Shown: positions 1 through 8,970 of the stretch, one piece after another
How positions within the stretch are numbered: position 1 is the stretch's first letter
How the letters are laid out: each line of letters opens with the position of its first letter
Assembly (NCBI GenBank): GCA_032250805.1
Contig: JAVVEM010000014.1
Coordinates: 1-64,000, forward strand
Source of the DNA: B18-G4 sp032250805
Lineage (GTDB): Bacteria; Bacteroidota; Bacteroidia; Bacteroidales; B18-G4
Length of the DNA: 64,000 nucleotides
Reading direction: 5' to 3'
The notes under the pieces: generated by a model
What the model was told of the DNA's origin: nothing
Database searches by the model: none
The model's input: the letters and a program-made list of their open reading frames with translations, nothing else
Position numbers and translations under genes: made by a program

Positions 1-68
1 TAACCAAGTATTAACTAAAAAGGAAATTAGTCCAGTTTTATAGGGGTTGATACAATAACAAATCTGGG

Positions 69-146
69 TACTTAATACCTGATACTCAATACTAAATACT
101 GTATTCATTTCTGACTTCGCTTTTCTGATATCTGATATCTGATTTC
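69..146. repeat. Heptamer tandem repeats, two short arrays
   Basis: Positions 69-103 read as five consecutive 7-bp units of the form TACnnnA (TACTTAA, TACCTGA, TACTCAA, TACTAAA, TACTGTA). Positions 125-145 read as three 7-bp units (CTGATAT, CTGATAT, CTGATTT). No coding frame is supported here. The arrays are the left part of a repetitive intergenic block that continues to about 336. Confidence 0.75.
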
Positions 147-158
147 AAACCATAAAAG

Positions 159-190
159 CCATTTAACCATTTAGCCATTTAGCCATTTAA
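159..190. repeat. Octamer tandem repeat CCATTTAR x4
   Basis: Four uninterrupted 8-bp units, CCATTTAA, CCATTTAG, CCATTTAG and CCATTTAA, differ only at the last base. The array lies just left of a second, unrelated octamer array at 212. The function is unknown; slipped-strand length variation would be expected from such a structure. Confidence 0.85.
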
Positions 191-191
191 T

Positions 192-336
192 CACCGAGTC
201 CTCGGGGCAGGCACTGAAGCGCTGAAACCCTGAAACACTGAATCACTGAAGCGCTGAAACCATGAAACACTGAAACACTGAATCACTGAATCACTGAAAC
301 CACCGAGTCCTCGGGGCAGGCACTGAAACCCTGAAA
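192..336. repeat. Octamer array CACTGAAN x13 with a 27-bp direct repeat
   Basis: From 212 to 299 there are eleven exact 8-bp units around the consensus CACTGAAN (variants CGCTGAAA, CCCTGAAA, CCATGAAA). Two more follow at 321-336. A 27-bp sequence beginning CACCGAGTCCTCGG occurs identically at 192-218 and 301-327, so it brackets most of the array. It contains the small inverted repeat CCGA-GTCC-TCGG. There is no open frame. The block ends about 30 bp before the gatE -7 element. Confidence 0.85.
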
Positions 337-364
337 TAATCCATCACCATCCAGGGAAAATTCA

Positions 365-372
365 TACATTTG
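365..372 (+). promoter_or_regulatory. Candidate -7 element for gatE
   Basis: TACATTTG matches the Bacteroidota -7 consensus TAnnTTTG and lies 29 bp before the gatE ATG. No TTTG is found at the expected -33 position, which instead falls just beyond the octamer repeat block. Confidence 0.4.
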
Positions 373-401
373 CCCCTCTATTCTTATAACTTTATTTTTA
401 A

Positions 402-2375
402 ATGAAGCAGACGTTCGATCCGGAACAGAATTACCGCCAGACCATGGAACAGATCGGGTATGTTCCGCGCAAAGAGGCCACGCAGGCCGATTACGACCGC
501 ATAGGGTTTATGTCGGGCCTGGAAGTACACCAGCAACTGAAAACCAAAGAAAAACTTTTCTGCCATTGCCCGGCAGGGATCTACAACAAGCACGAAGATT
601 ATGACGCTGAGCTGATCCGCCACATGCGGCCCACCCTCAGCGAGCTGGGCGAATATGACGGCACGGCGCTCATGGAATTTAAAACCCGCAAAGAAATTAT
701 CTACCGGATCAACAACACCACCGCCTGCACCTATGATGTTGACGATACACCGCCATTCCCTATCGATCAGGAAGCCCTCGATATCGCTATCGAAATATCG
801 CTCTTGTCGAAACTGAATATTGTTGGCGAGGTGCATGTTACGCGTAAGCAATACCTCGATGGCAGTATTCCCACAGGATTCCAGCGCACGGCAATTATCG
901 GCGTTGAAGGTGAAATCGAGCTCAAAAACAAAAAAGTGAGGCTCATCCAGCTCAGCCTGGAAGAAGATGCCTGCCGCGAAATTTCGGATATCGGACATGT
1001 GCGCACTTACCAGACCGACAGGCTGGGTATGCCGCTGATTGAAACGGTTACCTATCCCGACTGTGTTAACCCCGACGAAGTAAAAGAAGCCTGCGATTAT
1101 ATCCGCTTTCTGAACAGGAGTACCGGGAAAGTGCGAACCGGCATCGGTGCCGGACGTGAAGATGTGAACGTTAGCTGCAAGGGCGGAACACGTGTTGAAA
1201 TAAAAGGGGTTGCCCACACCAGGTGGATACCTGACTTAACGCACGTGGAAGCGTTCCGGCAATGGGCTCTGCTGCACATCAGGGAACAACTGCTGAAAAG
1301 GATCAGTGATACCTCAGCATGGAAGATACAGTCAAAACAGCTGAACTATCAAACATATAGGTTCGCCTACGCACCAATCAGGGAAGCCCGTAAACACCAT
1401 CACCCTGTTGTGGCAGTCAACCTGCCGGGCTTTAAGGGTATCCTTTCGCATTTTACCCAACCCGGAAAAATATTCGCCGACGAACTGAGCGACCGCCTGA
1501 AAGTGATCGCATGCCTCGAAAAACCCAATATGACACATTCCGAAGCATTCGAAAGCGTGATTACGGCAACCAACCGGAACAAGATCATCAAAGGCTTCAA
1601 AGCAGAAGAAAATGATGCTCAGCTTATTTTCTGGGGACCTGAGGAAGACATTAAAACTGCTCTCGAAACCATTGAGGAACGCTGCCTGATGGCCCTGGAA
1701 GGAGTTCCCAACGAAACACGCAAATCGTTCGAAGACGGAACCACGGTCTTTGAGCGCGTACTGCCCGGTGCCGACAGGATGTACCCCGATACCGACACTC
1801 CGCCAAAGCCCCTGGAAGAAGAGCAGATCGAGGCGATCAGAAAAACCCTTCCGGCAGATGTGATCGACCGCTTTAAGCAGATGAAAAAATGGAATATCCC
1901 TGAGCATACCTATACATACATCTTCAAGCGAAACCATTACCCGCTGATCGAACGCATCATCAAAACACTCAAACCGGATCCGGTGTTTACCGGCACGTTC
2001 TTCGGTGAGCAGTTAAAATTTGTGGAAGGACATTTCGAACCTGCCGAAGCATTCAATTATGAGCTTATCTACGACATGTTTAAATTTCTGCAGAAAGAAA
2101 AACTCGATACGGAGCTGGCAAAATATATGCTTCCGGTGATCTATGAGCATCCGAAAATGGATTTTGAATCCGTGCTCACAGTGATCAACTTTAAGCGGAT
2201 ACCGGAGGAAGAGATACTGGCCAGGATCCCTTTTATGAAAGAAAAATTCCGTGAGATACGGAGGTCGGACAATAAGAAAGACGAAACCGACTGGATTATG
2301 GGTGAACTACGGAAAATTGCACGCGGAAACATGAGCATGAAAGCATTGTATAATCATGTGAACGGTGAAAAATAA
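402..2375 (+). CDS. gatE: Glu-tRNA(Gln) amidotransferase subunit E (archaeal type)
   Basis: 657 aa. GatE is the GatB-like kinase/transamidase subunit of the GatDE enzyme, which converts mischarged Glu-tRNA(Gln) to Gln-tRNA(Gln) in the cytoplasm. Seen: the GatB/E signature GLEVHQQL at about residues 39-46, a long cradle domain, GGTRVEIKGV near 260, then an AspRS-like GAD insertion (about 370-480, ending in DGTT and PGADRMYPDTDTPP). The GAD insertion and this C-terminal arrangement distinguish GatE from bacterial GatB. A helical YqeY-like tail follows, ending in GNMSMKAL. Length fits archaeal GatE (about 620-660). The start is the first ATG of the frame and leaves 17 residues before the conserved YDRIG region. 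gatD follows after 22 bp, so the two are almost certainly cotranscribed. GatDE is classically archaeal, which suggests ancient lateral transfer; bacteria usually use GatCAB or GlnRS. Confidence 0.93.
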   Translation: MKQTFDPEQNYRQTMEQIGYVPRKEATQADYDRIGFMSGLEVHQQLKTKEKLFCHCPAGIYNKHEDYDAELIRHMRPTLSELGEYDGTALMEFKTRKEIIYRINNTTACTYDVDDTPPFPIDQEALDIAIEISLLSKLNIVGEVHVTRKQYLDGSIPTGFQRTAIIGVEGEIELKNKKVRLIQLSLEEDACREISDIGHVRTYQTDRLGMPLIETVTYPDCVNPDEVKEACDYIRFLNRSTGKVRTGIGAGREDVNVSCKGGTRVEIKGVAHTRWIPDLTHVEAFRQWALLHIREQLLKRISDTSAWKIQSKQLNYQTYRFAYAPIREARKHHHPVVAVNLPGFKGILSHFTQPGKIFADELSDRLKVIACLEKPNMTHSEAFESVITATNRNKIIKGFKAEENDAQLIFWGPEEDIKTALETIEERCLMALEGVPNETRKSFEDGTTVFERVLPGADRMYPDTDTPPKPLEEEQIEAIRKTLPADVIDRFKQMKKWNIPEHTYTYIFKRNHYPLIERIIKTLKPDPVFTGTFFGEQLKFVEGHFEPAEAFNYELIYDMFKFLQKEKLDTELAKYMLPVIYEHPKMDFESVLTVINFKRIPEEEILARIPFMKEKFREIRRSDNKKDETDWIMGELRKIARGNMSMKALYNHVNGEK

Positions 2376-2397
2376 ATAACAGTAAAAAAACAGCAGC

Positions 2398-3783
2398 ATG
2401 AGCAACGACTTTTTCCAGGGTTATAAGGGAGATGCACTGGAGATCTTAAAAAAATATAACACACGCGTTTGGGGGCAGGCCGTAGTCGACACCACCCGTG
2501 GAACTTTTATCGGGACTGTTCTGCCAAGGTCGGAGAACGACGACGACCAGCATATCGTATTGAAGATCCCCACCGGATATAATATAGGCCTCGATATTAA
2601 GACGATCACCGGCATGAAGGAGACCGGCTACAAGAAAGCCAGCTATAAGATTCCCGAAAAACAATTCCCTGTTACCGAAGGGCTGCCCAATGTTAAACTA
2701 TTTGGAACCGGCGGCACCATTGCTTCGCGCCTCGACTATCGCACCGGAGCGGTGATCCCCGCATTTTCGCCTGGTGAGCTTTATGGCGCCGTTCCTGAAC
2801 TGGCCGATATCTGTAACCTCGACACCGAAAAAGTCTTTGCCGTATTTAGTGAGAATATGGGGCCCGAACAATATAAAAAGCTGGCCGTCGCCATTGGTAA
2901 AGAAATAGAAAATGGCATCGATGGTATCGTGATCGGTCACGGTACCGATACCCTCCACCATACCGGCGCAGCATTGACTTTTATGGTCCAGAATTCGCCT
3001 GTGCCCATTGTGCTTGTCGGCTCACAACGTTCGTCCGACCGCCCCTCATCCGATGCAGCCCTTAACCTCATGCATGCGATGAAAGCAGCAGGGCATTCCG
3101 ATATCGCTGAAGTAATGGTATGCATGTTCGGACCAACCTCCGACGAATACGGGCTGCTGCATAAAGGAACCAGGGTAAGGAAAATGCATTCGTCGTACCG
3201 CTCAACATTCCGCACAATTGGCGACACACCCCTGGCCCGTATCAGCCGCAAGGAAATTATTCCTATACATAAAACGTATAACCATCGCCGCAAGGATCGC
3301 AATGTAACCATCAAGCCCTATTTCAGCGATAAGGTAAGCATGCTGTATTATTATCCCGGCATGAAACCCGACACCCTCGATGCTCTGGTCGATGCTGGCT
3401 ATAAAGGCATAATTATCGTAGGCACAGGGCTCGGACATGTAAATAAAGAACTGTATCCGGCCATTGAGCGGGCACACGCCAAAGGAGTGCATATGTTTAT
3501 GACCCTGCAAACGATCTGGGGCTATGTGCATATGTTTGTATACGATACCGGACGCGACATGATGGCAAAAGGTATTATCCCTACAGGCAATATGCTGCCC
3601 GAAGTGGCCTGGGTCAAACTGAGCTGGATCCTCGGGCAAACTGACGATCCTGAAGAAGTAAAAAAAATGATGCTCACTCCCATCAATGATGAGATCACAA
3701 AAAGAGAACCCTATAATGGTTACCTCGTATACCAGGGCGGGGTACCCGAAGTGGAAGAGTTTATTAAAAAAGTGCATAAGTAA
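2398..3783 (+). CDS. gatD: Glu-tRNA(Gln) amidotransferase subunit D (asparaginase-like)
   Basis: 461 aa. GatD is the glutaminase subunit that supplies ammonia to GatE. Residues 1 to about 90 form the GatD-specific N-terminal domain, absent from plain type-I asparaginases. The asparaginase domain follows. Visible catalytic elements are TGGTIAS with Thr107, GHGTDT with Thr183-Asp184, and a downstream RKMHSSYR with the expected Lys. All residues of the asparaginase Thr/Thr-Asp-Lys set are present, so the enzyme should be active. The extra N-terminal domain and the adjacent gatE argue for GatD rather than AnsA. The ATG lies 22 bp after the gatE stop. Confidence 0.93.
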   Translation: MSNDFFQGYKGDALEILKKYNTRVWGQAVVDTTRGTFIGTVLPRSENDDDQHIVLKIPTGYNIGLDIKTITGMKETGYKKASYKIPEKQFPVTEGLPNVKLFGTGGTIASRLDYRTGAVIPAFSPGELYGAVPELADICNLDTEKVFAVFSENMGPEQYKKLAVAIGKEIENGIDGIVIGHGTDTLHHTGAALTFMVQNSPVPIVLVGSQRSSDRPSSDAALNLMHAMKAAGHSDIAEVMVCMFGPTSDEYGLLHKGTRVRKMHSSYRSTFRTIGDTPLARISRKEIIPIHKTYNHRRKDRNVTIKPYFSDKVSMLYYYPGMKPDTLDALVDAGYKGIIIVGTGLGHVNKELYPAIERAHAKGVHMFMTLQTIWGYVHMFVYDTGRDMMAKGIIPTGNMLPEVAWVKLSWILGQTDDPEEVKKMMLTPINDEITKREPYNGYLVYQGGVPEVEEFIKKVHK

Positions 3784-3844
3784 GTGCCCGAAAAAAAATA
3801 GAACTGATAGTCGGGCATGAATGCCATTTTATTCCTAAATCAAC

Positions 3845-5122
3845 ATGCGTACCCTGTTTACCCTTATAACAATTATTTTCCTGTCGGGATTGAATGCCCA
3901 GGACACGCTCCGGGTGATGCACTATAATTTGCTGGATTATGGCAACAGCGGTTTTTGTACGAACAACACCAACAATACGGATCAGAAAGATGCCTATCTG
4001 CGGGCCATCATTTCTTATGCCAGGCCGGATATTTTTACGGTAAATGAACTCAGTAAATTAACTACCTACCATTCGCGCCTTCTGAGTGAGGTGATGAACC
4101 AAACCGGCTATGCCCTGTTTGGCATGGCAAATTCGCCCAATATCGCCGATTCATATATCGTGAACCAGTTATATTATAACAGCGAAAAACTCGCACTGCA
4201 TTCGCAGGTGGTGGCTCAGTCGGAAGTACGCGATATAGATGTATATCGCCTGTATTACCTTTCAGAAAAACTTGCCGAAGGCGATACCATCTTCATCTAT
4301 TGCATTGTTGCCCATCTTAAGGCCGGCAGCGGCAATGATGACGAAGCACAGCGGGCTGTGATGACAAACAATGCCCTGAATTACCTGGAAACCGGCAACA
4401 GGCCGGGCAACTATTTGTTCATGGGCGACTTTAACCTTTACGATTCAGTAGAAGAAGCATTTCAACTAATGATCAATAACAATGATCCTGTTTTCAGGTT
4501 TTACGACCCGGCAAATGCAATCGGCGACTGGCATGAAGAATATGAATTTCAGCATGTGCATACACAGTCGACCAGAGGAACTTCTTCAGGTTGTGGTGCC
4601 AGCGGAGGCATGGACGACCGCTTCGACTTTATCCTGATGAATAAGGTCATCAATGATCAGGCCGCTAAAATGTATTATCTCGAAGGATCATACAGGGCTT
4701 TTGGCCAGGATGGCAACCGCCTGAACGGAACCATTCAGGATCCGCCCAATACGAGTTTGCCGGCCTACCTGATCGACGCCCTGTATAACATGTCCGACCA
4801 TCTTCCGGTGATCATGGACCTGGTGGTTGATGAAAGCCTCGATATTGATGACATTGCAGGGACAAAAAAGGAAAGCCTTAATGTCAGCTATAATAATCCG
4901 GCAAAATCAAAACTAAATCTCACGATTTCTTCTTCCGTTCGCGGCGAGGCAGTTCTCAGCCTCCGCAACACCTCAGGTGTTCTGGTTTACCGTAGGTCAG
5001 TTTCATTGAAAAACATACATTCTGTTTCCATCCCCATCGATACCATCATCCCGGGAATGTATATTCTCAGCCTCGAACATGAAAAAGCCCGCTTCACGGG
5101 GAAAGTGATCGTGATCAGATAA
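3845..5122 (+). CDS. Secreted endonuclease/exonuclease/phosphatase-fold protein, T9SS cargo
   Basis: 425 aa. An N-terminal signal peptide (MRTLFTLITIIFLSGLNAQ) is followed by an EEP (DNase I-like) fold. LRVMHYNLLDYGN is the N-terminal strand with the metal-site Asn, VNELSK carries the acidic ligand, MGDFNLYDS is the D-x-N motif, and SDHLPVIMDL is the C-terminal Asp-His motif. The last 75 or so residues are a Por-type T9SS sorting domain (NPAKSKLNLTIS, then GMYILSLEHEK and FTGKVIVIR). Predicted role: extracellular or surface nuclease or phosphodiesterase; the substrate cannot be read from sequence. It stands 61 bp after gatD and could be its own unit. Confidence 0.85.
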   Translation: MRTLFTLITIIFLSGLNAQDTLRVMHYNLLDYGNSGFCTNNTNNTDQKDAYLRAIISYARPDIFTVNELSKLTTYHSRLLSEVMNQTGYALFGMANSPNIADSYIVNQLYYNSEKLALHSQVVAQSEVRDIDVYRLYYLSEKLAEGDTIFIYCIVAHLKAGSGNDDEAQRAVMTNNALNYLETGNRPGNYLFMGDFNLYDSVEEAFQLMINNNDPVFRFYDPANAIGDWHEEYEFQHVHTQSTRGTSSGCGASGGMDDRFDFILMNKVINDQAAKMYYLEGSYRAFGQDGNRLNGTIQDPPNTSLPAYLIDALYNMSDHLPVIMDLVVDESLDIDDIAGTKKESLNVSYNNPAKSKLNLTISSSVRGEAVLSLRNTSGVLVYRRSVSLKNIHSVSIPIDTIIPGMYILSLEHEKARFTGKVIVIR

Positions 5123-5230
5123 TTTTCCAGATACCTTTTATATTCCTTTAGCCTGTTTATATTTGAATGCAACGTTATATTCTGGCTGGAGAAGTATGCT
5201 TTCCGATTAGGATTTTATATCTGATTATAT

Positions 5231-5238
5231 TATATTTG
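5231..5238 (+). promoter_or_regulatory. Candidate -7 element for the OmpA-domain gene
   Basis: TATATTTG matches TAnnTTTG and lies 50 bp before the ATG at 5289 in an AT-rich 166-bp gap. No clear -33 TTTG is visible. Confidence 0.35.
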
Positions 5239-5288
5239 TTTTTCACATTCACACAGTTAATCCAAAACAAAAACAAAAAAACATTGCC

Positions 5289-6548
5289 ATGAAATCACAA
5301 GTCTCACTTATCATTGTGCTGATGATCGCAGTGAGCATATGCACTCCTGCAAGGGCACAGATTGAAAATCCTTTCCGGAAAATTAAAAAGAAAACTGAAC
5401 AGGAAACCAATAAAAAGATCGATGAAGGAATTGAGAAAGCCTTCAACCCTGAAGAAGAACCGAAGAACGAAAAGAAGGCCGAAGAAAAGGAACCAGCAGA
5501 ACAGAACACGGATATGCGTAAGCAGACCTCTGACACGCATGAGGATGCAACAGCAGAAACAAAAGAAGAAGCTGCTGCACCACCCAAACTGGAATGGGCC
5601 AGCTACGACTTCGTCCCCGGCGAAGAGGTCTTTTTTGAAGATAACCAGGAAGGAGAAGAAAACGGTGAATTTCCCTCACGATGGGATATTTATTCCGGGA
5701 ATGTTGAAAATGCAAAGTTGGGAGGTAAAAATGTGATCATGTTTCGGGAGGGGTCATGGATCATGCCATACCTCGAAAATTCAGATAAACCTTATCTTCC
5801 GGAGGTATTTACCCTTGAATTTGACTGTTATTTCCATGAAGGGGAGAACTACCAGAGTTACAATGTGATTTTTTACGATAAACTGAATCAAAAGAGTGTT
5901 GACTTGCCGGAGATAAAGATCCGATGGAACAAATGCAATGCCGGACGTTTTGAAGGCTGGTACCCCGGAGCCGACAATTCATCTTTCGCCAAGATGGAAG
6001 GCTGGAGGCACGTTTCCATTTCATTCAATAAAAGGGCACTGAAGGTTTATCTTGATGATACCCGTCTGCTGAATATTCCTAATCTGAAGGAAAAACCCAT
6101 CGGGATCAGTATCTGGGGCGCTTACATGCGGACACATGAAAAATCAGGATACATTAAAAATATCCGCCTGGCAAAAGGAGGGGTAAAGCTCTACGACAGG
6201 ATGCTGCAGGACGGTAAGATCATCGCCACAGGCATACGCTTTGATGTGGGCAAAACAACGATCAAACCTGAGTCGATGGGCATCATCAACAATATTGCCG
6301 AAATGATGAAGGAACACCCTGAATTAAAATTCAGCGTCGAAGGGCATACCGACAGTGACGGAGACCTGGCAGTAAACCAGCAACTTTCTGAAGGCCGTGC
6401 CGAAGCAGTAAAGAATAAACTTGTATCCATGGGTATTTCACCCGACCGGCTCACGACAAAAGGCTATGGCGAATCAAACCCCATTGCCGGAAACAATACT
6501 TCAGAAGGTAAAGCCAACAACAGAAGAGTTGAATTTGTAAAAATATAA
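5289..6548 (+). CDS. OmpA-family outer-membrane protein with LamG-like domain
   Basis: 419 aa. Signal peptide to about residue 24 (ICTPARAQ). Residues 25-95 are a strongly charged, Lys/Glu-rich helical linker. A beta-rich domain follows (about 100-300) that resembles a laminin-G/concanavalin fold (PEVFTLEFDCYFHEG, VKIYLDDTRLLNIP-like strands). The C-terminal 100 residues are an OmpA-like peptidoglycan-binding domain: FDVGKTTIKPES, FSVEGHTDSDGD with the diaminopimelate-binding Asp, LSEGRAEAVKNKL, and NNRRVEF. Likely role: a periplasmic or outer-membrane protein anchored to the cell wall. The low-complexity charged linker is unusually rich in AAR/GAA codons. Confidence 0.88.
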   Translation: MKSQVSLIIVLMIAVSICTPARAQIENPFRKIKKKTEQETNKKIDEGIEKAFNPEEEPKNEKKAEEKEPAEQNTDMRKQTSDTHEDATAETKEEAAAPPKLEWASYDFVPGEEVFFEDNQEGEENGEFPSRWDIYSGNVENAKLGGKNVIMFREGSWIMPYLENSDKPYLPEVFTLEFDCYFHEGENYQSYNVIFYDKLNQKSVDLPEIKIRWNKCNAGRFEGWYPGADNSSFAKMEGWRHVSISFNKRALKVYLDDTRLLNIPNLKEKPIGISIWGAYMRTHEKSGYIKNIRLAKGGVKLYDRMLQDGKIIATGIRFDVGKTTIKPESMGIINNIAEMMKEHPELKFSVEGHTDSDGDLAVNQQLSEGRAEAVKNKLVSMGISPDRLTTKGYGESNPIAGNNTSEGKANNRRVEFVKI

Positions 6549-6631
6549 CCCCATCAATGAATTACCTCGCCGCCAGCAGTATGGTATAGACAAATATTGG
6601 TTAAGCTCGTCCCGGGTAGGCAGGCTATGTT

Positions 6632-8764
6632 TTACAAGTGGTCTTTAAAATACTTTGCCATTTTGGCATTGAGGTGAACACGGTCCCTGCCACCAACCCC
6701 GTGCCCGTGGCCGGGATATACAAAATAGTCAACCTGTTTGCCTTTCTTGATGAACCGGTTGATCAGCGCCAGCGAATGCTGCCATACCACAACGGGATCG
6801 GATGTCCCGTGAATGATCAGCAGATCGCCTTTAAGCTTATCGGCATGATTCAGCAAGCTGGCTTCCTCATATCCTTCCGGATTTGATTCGGGAGTGTCCA
6901 TATAGCGCTCCCCATACATGATCTCATAATATTTCCAGTCGGTAACCGGGCCGCCACAAACACCCACCTTAAAATCACCGGCTTGCTTCAGCATCAGCGA
7001 AATGGTCATGAAACCACCGTAGCTCCAGCCATTCACGCCTATCCTGTCAGCATCAACATAGGGCAGTGATTTTAAGTATTCAACACCACGAGCCTGATCT
7101 TCAACCTCAATTGTTCCCATTCTGCGGTGAATGGCCTGTTCGAAATCCCTCCCGCGATGTGCTGATCCCCTGTTGTCAAGCGTAAACACGATGTAGCCCT
7201 CCTGGGCCATGTAATACAAGAAAAGTGATGCACCTCCCATCCACGAATTTGTTACAAGCTGGGCGTGCGGTCCGCCATAAACATAGATCAGTACCGGATA
7301 TTTTTTTGCGGGATCAAAGCCCGGAGGAGTGATCATGCTGCAATAAAGTTCGGTTCCGTCGCCGGCCTCAATGGAGAAGACTGACAATTTTCCGGTAGCA
7401 TAATCCGCCAACGGGTCTTTACTCTCCTTCAAAATCTGCATGAGCTTGCCTTTGGTTGATACTACAGCATATTTTCGCGCCGTGAGGGTATCGTTGAAAA
7501 TATCAAAATAGTATTTCCCGTTTTTATTCATTACCGCATGATGCGTACCGTTCTGTATGCTGATATTTGATATTTCGCCATTCTTCAGATTAACCGAATA
7601 TACGTCGGAGTTTAGCGGACTTTCTTTAGTGGAGGTAAAATATGCAAATCTGTCTTTCGGCCCCAGTCCAAGAAAGTTTCGTACAACCCATTTGCCCGAT
7701 GTAAGCTGTTTGATCATCTCTCCTTCAGTATTGAAAAGATAAAGATGCCTGTAACCATCCCTTTCGCTGATCCAGATAAACTCATTGTTGTTTGTATGAA
7801 GAAAAGTGAGATCGTCTTCAGGCTCTACATAATGCTCATTCTTTTCTTCAAACAATGTCTTTACCAGCTTTCCGGTTTGTACATCATACTTATTCATCTT
7901 CATATGGTTCTGATCACGGTTCAGCAAAGCAATATAGATGTATTTTTCTTCAGGCCCCCAGCTAACGCAGGTCAGATATTGCTCTGCAGGCTCTCCGGTT
8001 TCAAGAAATACTATATTTCCACTCCCCACATCATATACACCCAGGGTAACATGATGGCTTTTCATACCTGCCATCGGATATTTAATGTTATCCGGTTCAG
8101 CTACGCGGGCGTCGATGTCAACCAGGGGATAGTCGCTTACCATACGTTCATCTTTACGGTAAAATGCAAGATATTTGCCGGCGAGCGACCAAAAAGTGCC
8201 GCCACTGATACCAAATTCGTTCCGGTGCACCGTTTGTCCGTTTATGATGCCGGGATCACTATCGTTTGTAAGCTGTTCCTCTTTACCCTCAAGCGAAACA
8301 AAAAGATTGTTATCCTTCGTATAGGCCAGTGCATAAGTATTCGTTTCAAGGTCGATATTGGCTGCTTCATCAGGATAATGATTTTTTTCACTGAGCACCA
8401 TCGATTTTACATCATAGGTATAAACTGTCTTGCCGGCCGTAAAATAGCCAAGCTTATCGTCTTTCCAGGTAATCCGGGGCAATCTTTTCAAACTGTCCTT
8501 GCCCATTTCGTTCAAAACAGCATTTATGTCATCAATGCTTAACAATTTAAATGGTTTTTCTTCAGTGGCTTTCGAAGCCATGATTTCGTTTTCTTCATTA
8601 TAGGTGAAGAAGTCGGTGCTTCCCATCCAGGAGAGCCCGCTAAGGCTTTCAGCCATGATCGACCGGTTCATGTATGAAGCATCTTCAATGCTAAGTTTCT
8701 TTTCCTGCGAAAACAGAATTACCGGTAATGATAAAATAAAAAGGATAAGGGATATTTTTTTCAT
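6632..8764 (-). CDS. S9 family prolyl oligopeptidase, dipeptidyl-peptidase IV type
   Basis: 710 aa, the usual length for bacterial DPP-IV. Signal peptide MKKISLILFILSLPVILFSQ, then a beta-propeller (about 40-480, with the DPP-IV-like FRKDERMVSDYPLVDI segment). The C-terminal alpha/beta-hydrolase has nucleophile Ser581 in GWSYGG, Asp656 in GTSDPVVVW and His688 in GHGHGVGG, so the catalytic triad is intact. It should cleave X-Pro or X-Ala dipeptides from peptides in the periplasm, in keeping with the peptide-fermenting genes elsewhere in the window. No partner gene lies close by on this strand. Confidence 0.92.
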   Translation of the reverse strand: MKKISLILFILSLPVILFSQEKKLSIEDASYMNRSIMAESLSGLSWMGSTDFFTYNEENEIMASKATEEKPFKLLSIDDINAVLNEMGKDSLKRLPRITWKDDKLGYFTAGKTVYTYDVKSMVLSEKNHYPDEAANIDLETNTYALAYTKDNNLFVSLEGKEEQLTNDSDPGIINGQTVHRNEFGISGGTFWSLAGKYLAFYRKDERMVSDYPLVDIDARVAEPDNIKYPMAGMKSHHVTLGVYDVGSGNIVFLETGEPAEQYLTCVSWGPEEKYIYIALLNRDQNHMKMNKYDVQTGKLVKTLFEEKNEHYVEPEDDLTFLHTNNNEFIWISERDGYRHLYLFNTEGEMIKQLTSGKWVVRNFLGLGPKDRFAYFTSTKESPLNSDVYSVNLKNGEISNISIQNGTHHAVMNKNGKYYFDIFNDTLTARKYAVVSTKGKLMQILKESKDPLADYATGKLSVFSIEAGDGTELYCSMITPPGFDPAKKYPVLIYVYGGPHAQLVTNSWMGGASLFLYYMAQEGYIVFTLDNRGSAHRGRDFEQAIHRRMGTIEVEDQARGVEYLKSLPYVDADRIGVNGWSYGGFMTISLMLKQAGDFKVGVCGGPVTDWKYYEIMYGERYMDTPESNPEGYEEASLLNHADKLKGDLLIIHGTSDPVVVWQHSLALINRFIKKGKQVDYFVYPGHGHGVGGRDRVHLNAKMAKYFKDHL

Positions 8765-8970
8765 GTGTTATGGATTTGAAAATTGGCGGTGCAAGATAAA
8801 TAATTTTGGGATACCGCAGCCTGGATACTGCCAACATTAAACAGCCATTTACAGGGAAAATATCAGGATAATGTGCATGAAGGCTAAGAAGCATTAAACC
8901 GGAAAGGAGATTGACATGTGAGCGGCAATCATTCAGCCTGCATAATCGCTTTGTTCCCAGGAGTTATGGA

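Noticed and set aside
192..336. Possible CRISPR array
   Set aside because: Units are 8 bp with no spacers of regular length and no cas genes nearby; it is a simple tandem repeat.
384..1217. Long open frame on the minus strand opposite gatE
   Set aside because: It mirrors the codon structure of gatE, has no signal or motif, and gatE is certain from family signatures.
402..3783. Archaeal contamination in the assembly
   Set aside because: Genes immediately downstream on the same contig encode T9SS-tailed and other typical Bacteroidota proteins, so a chimeric join would have to fall in the 61-bp gap after gatD.
7745..8542. 265-codon plus-strand frame opposite the S9 peptidase
   Set aside because: It is antisense to the propeller domain of a confirmed peptidase; composition (Ile/Phe/Cys-rich) is that of a shadow frame.
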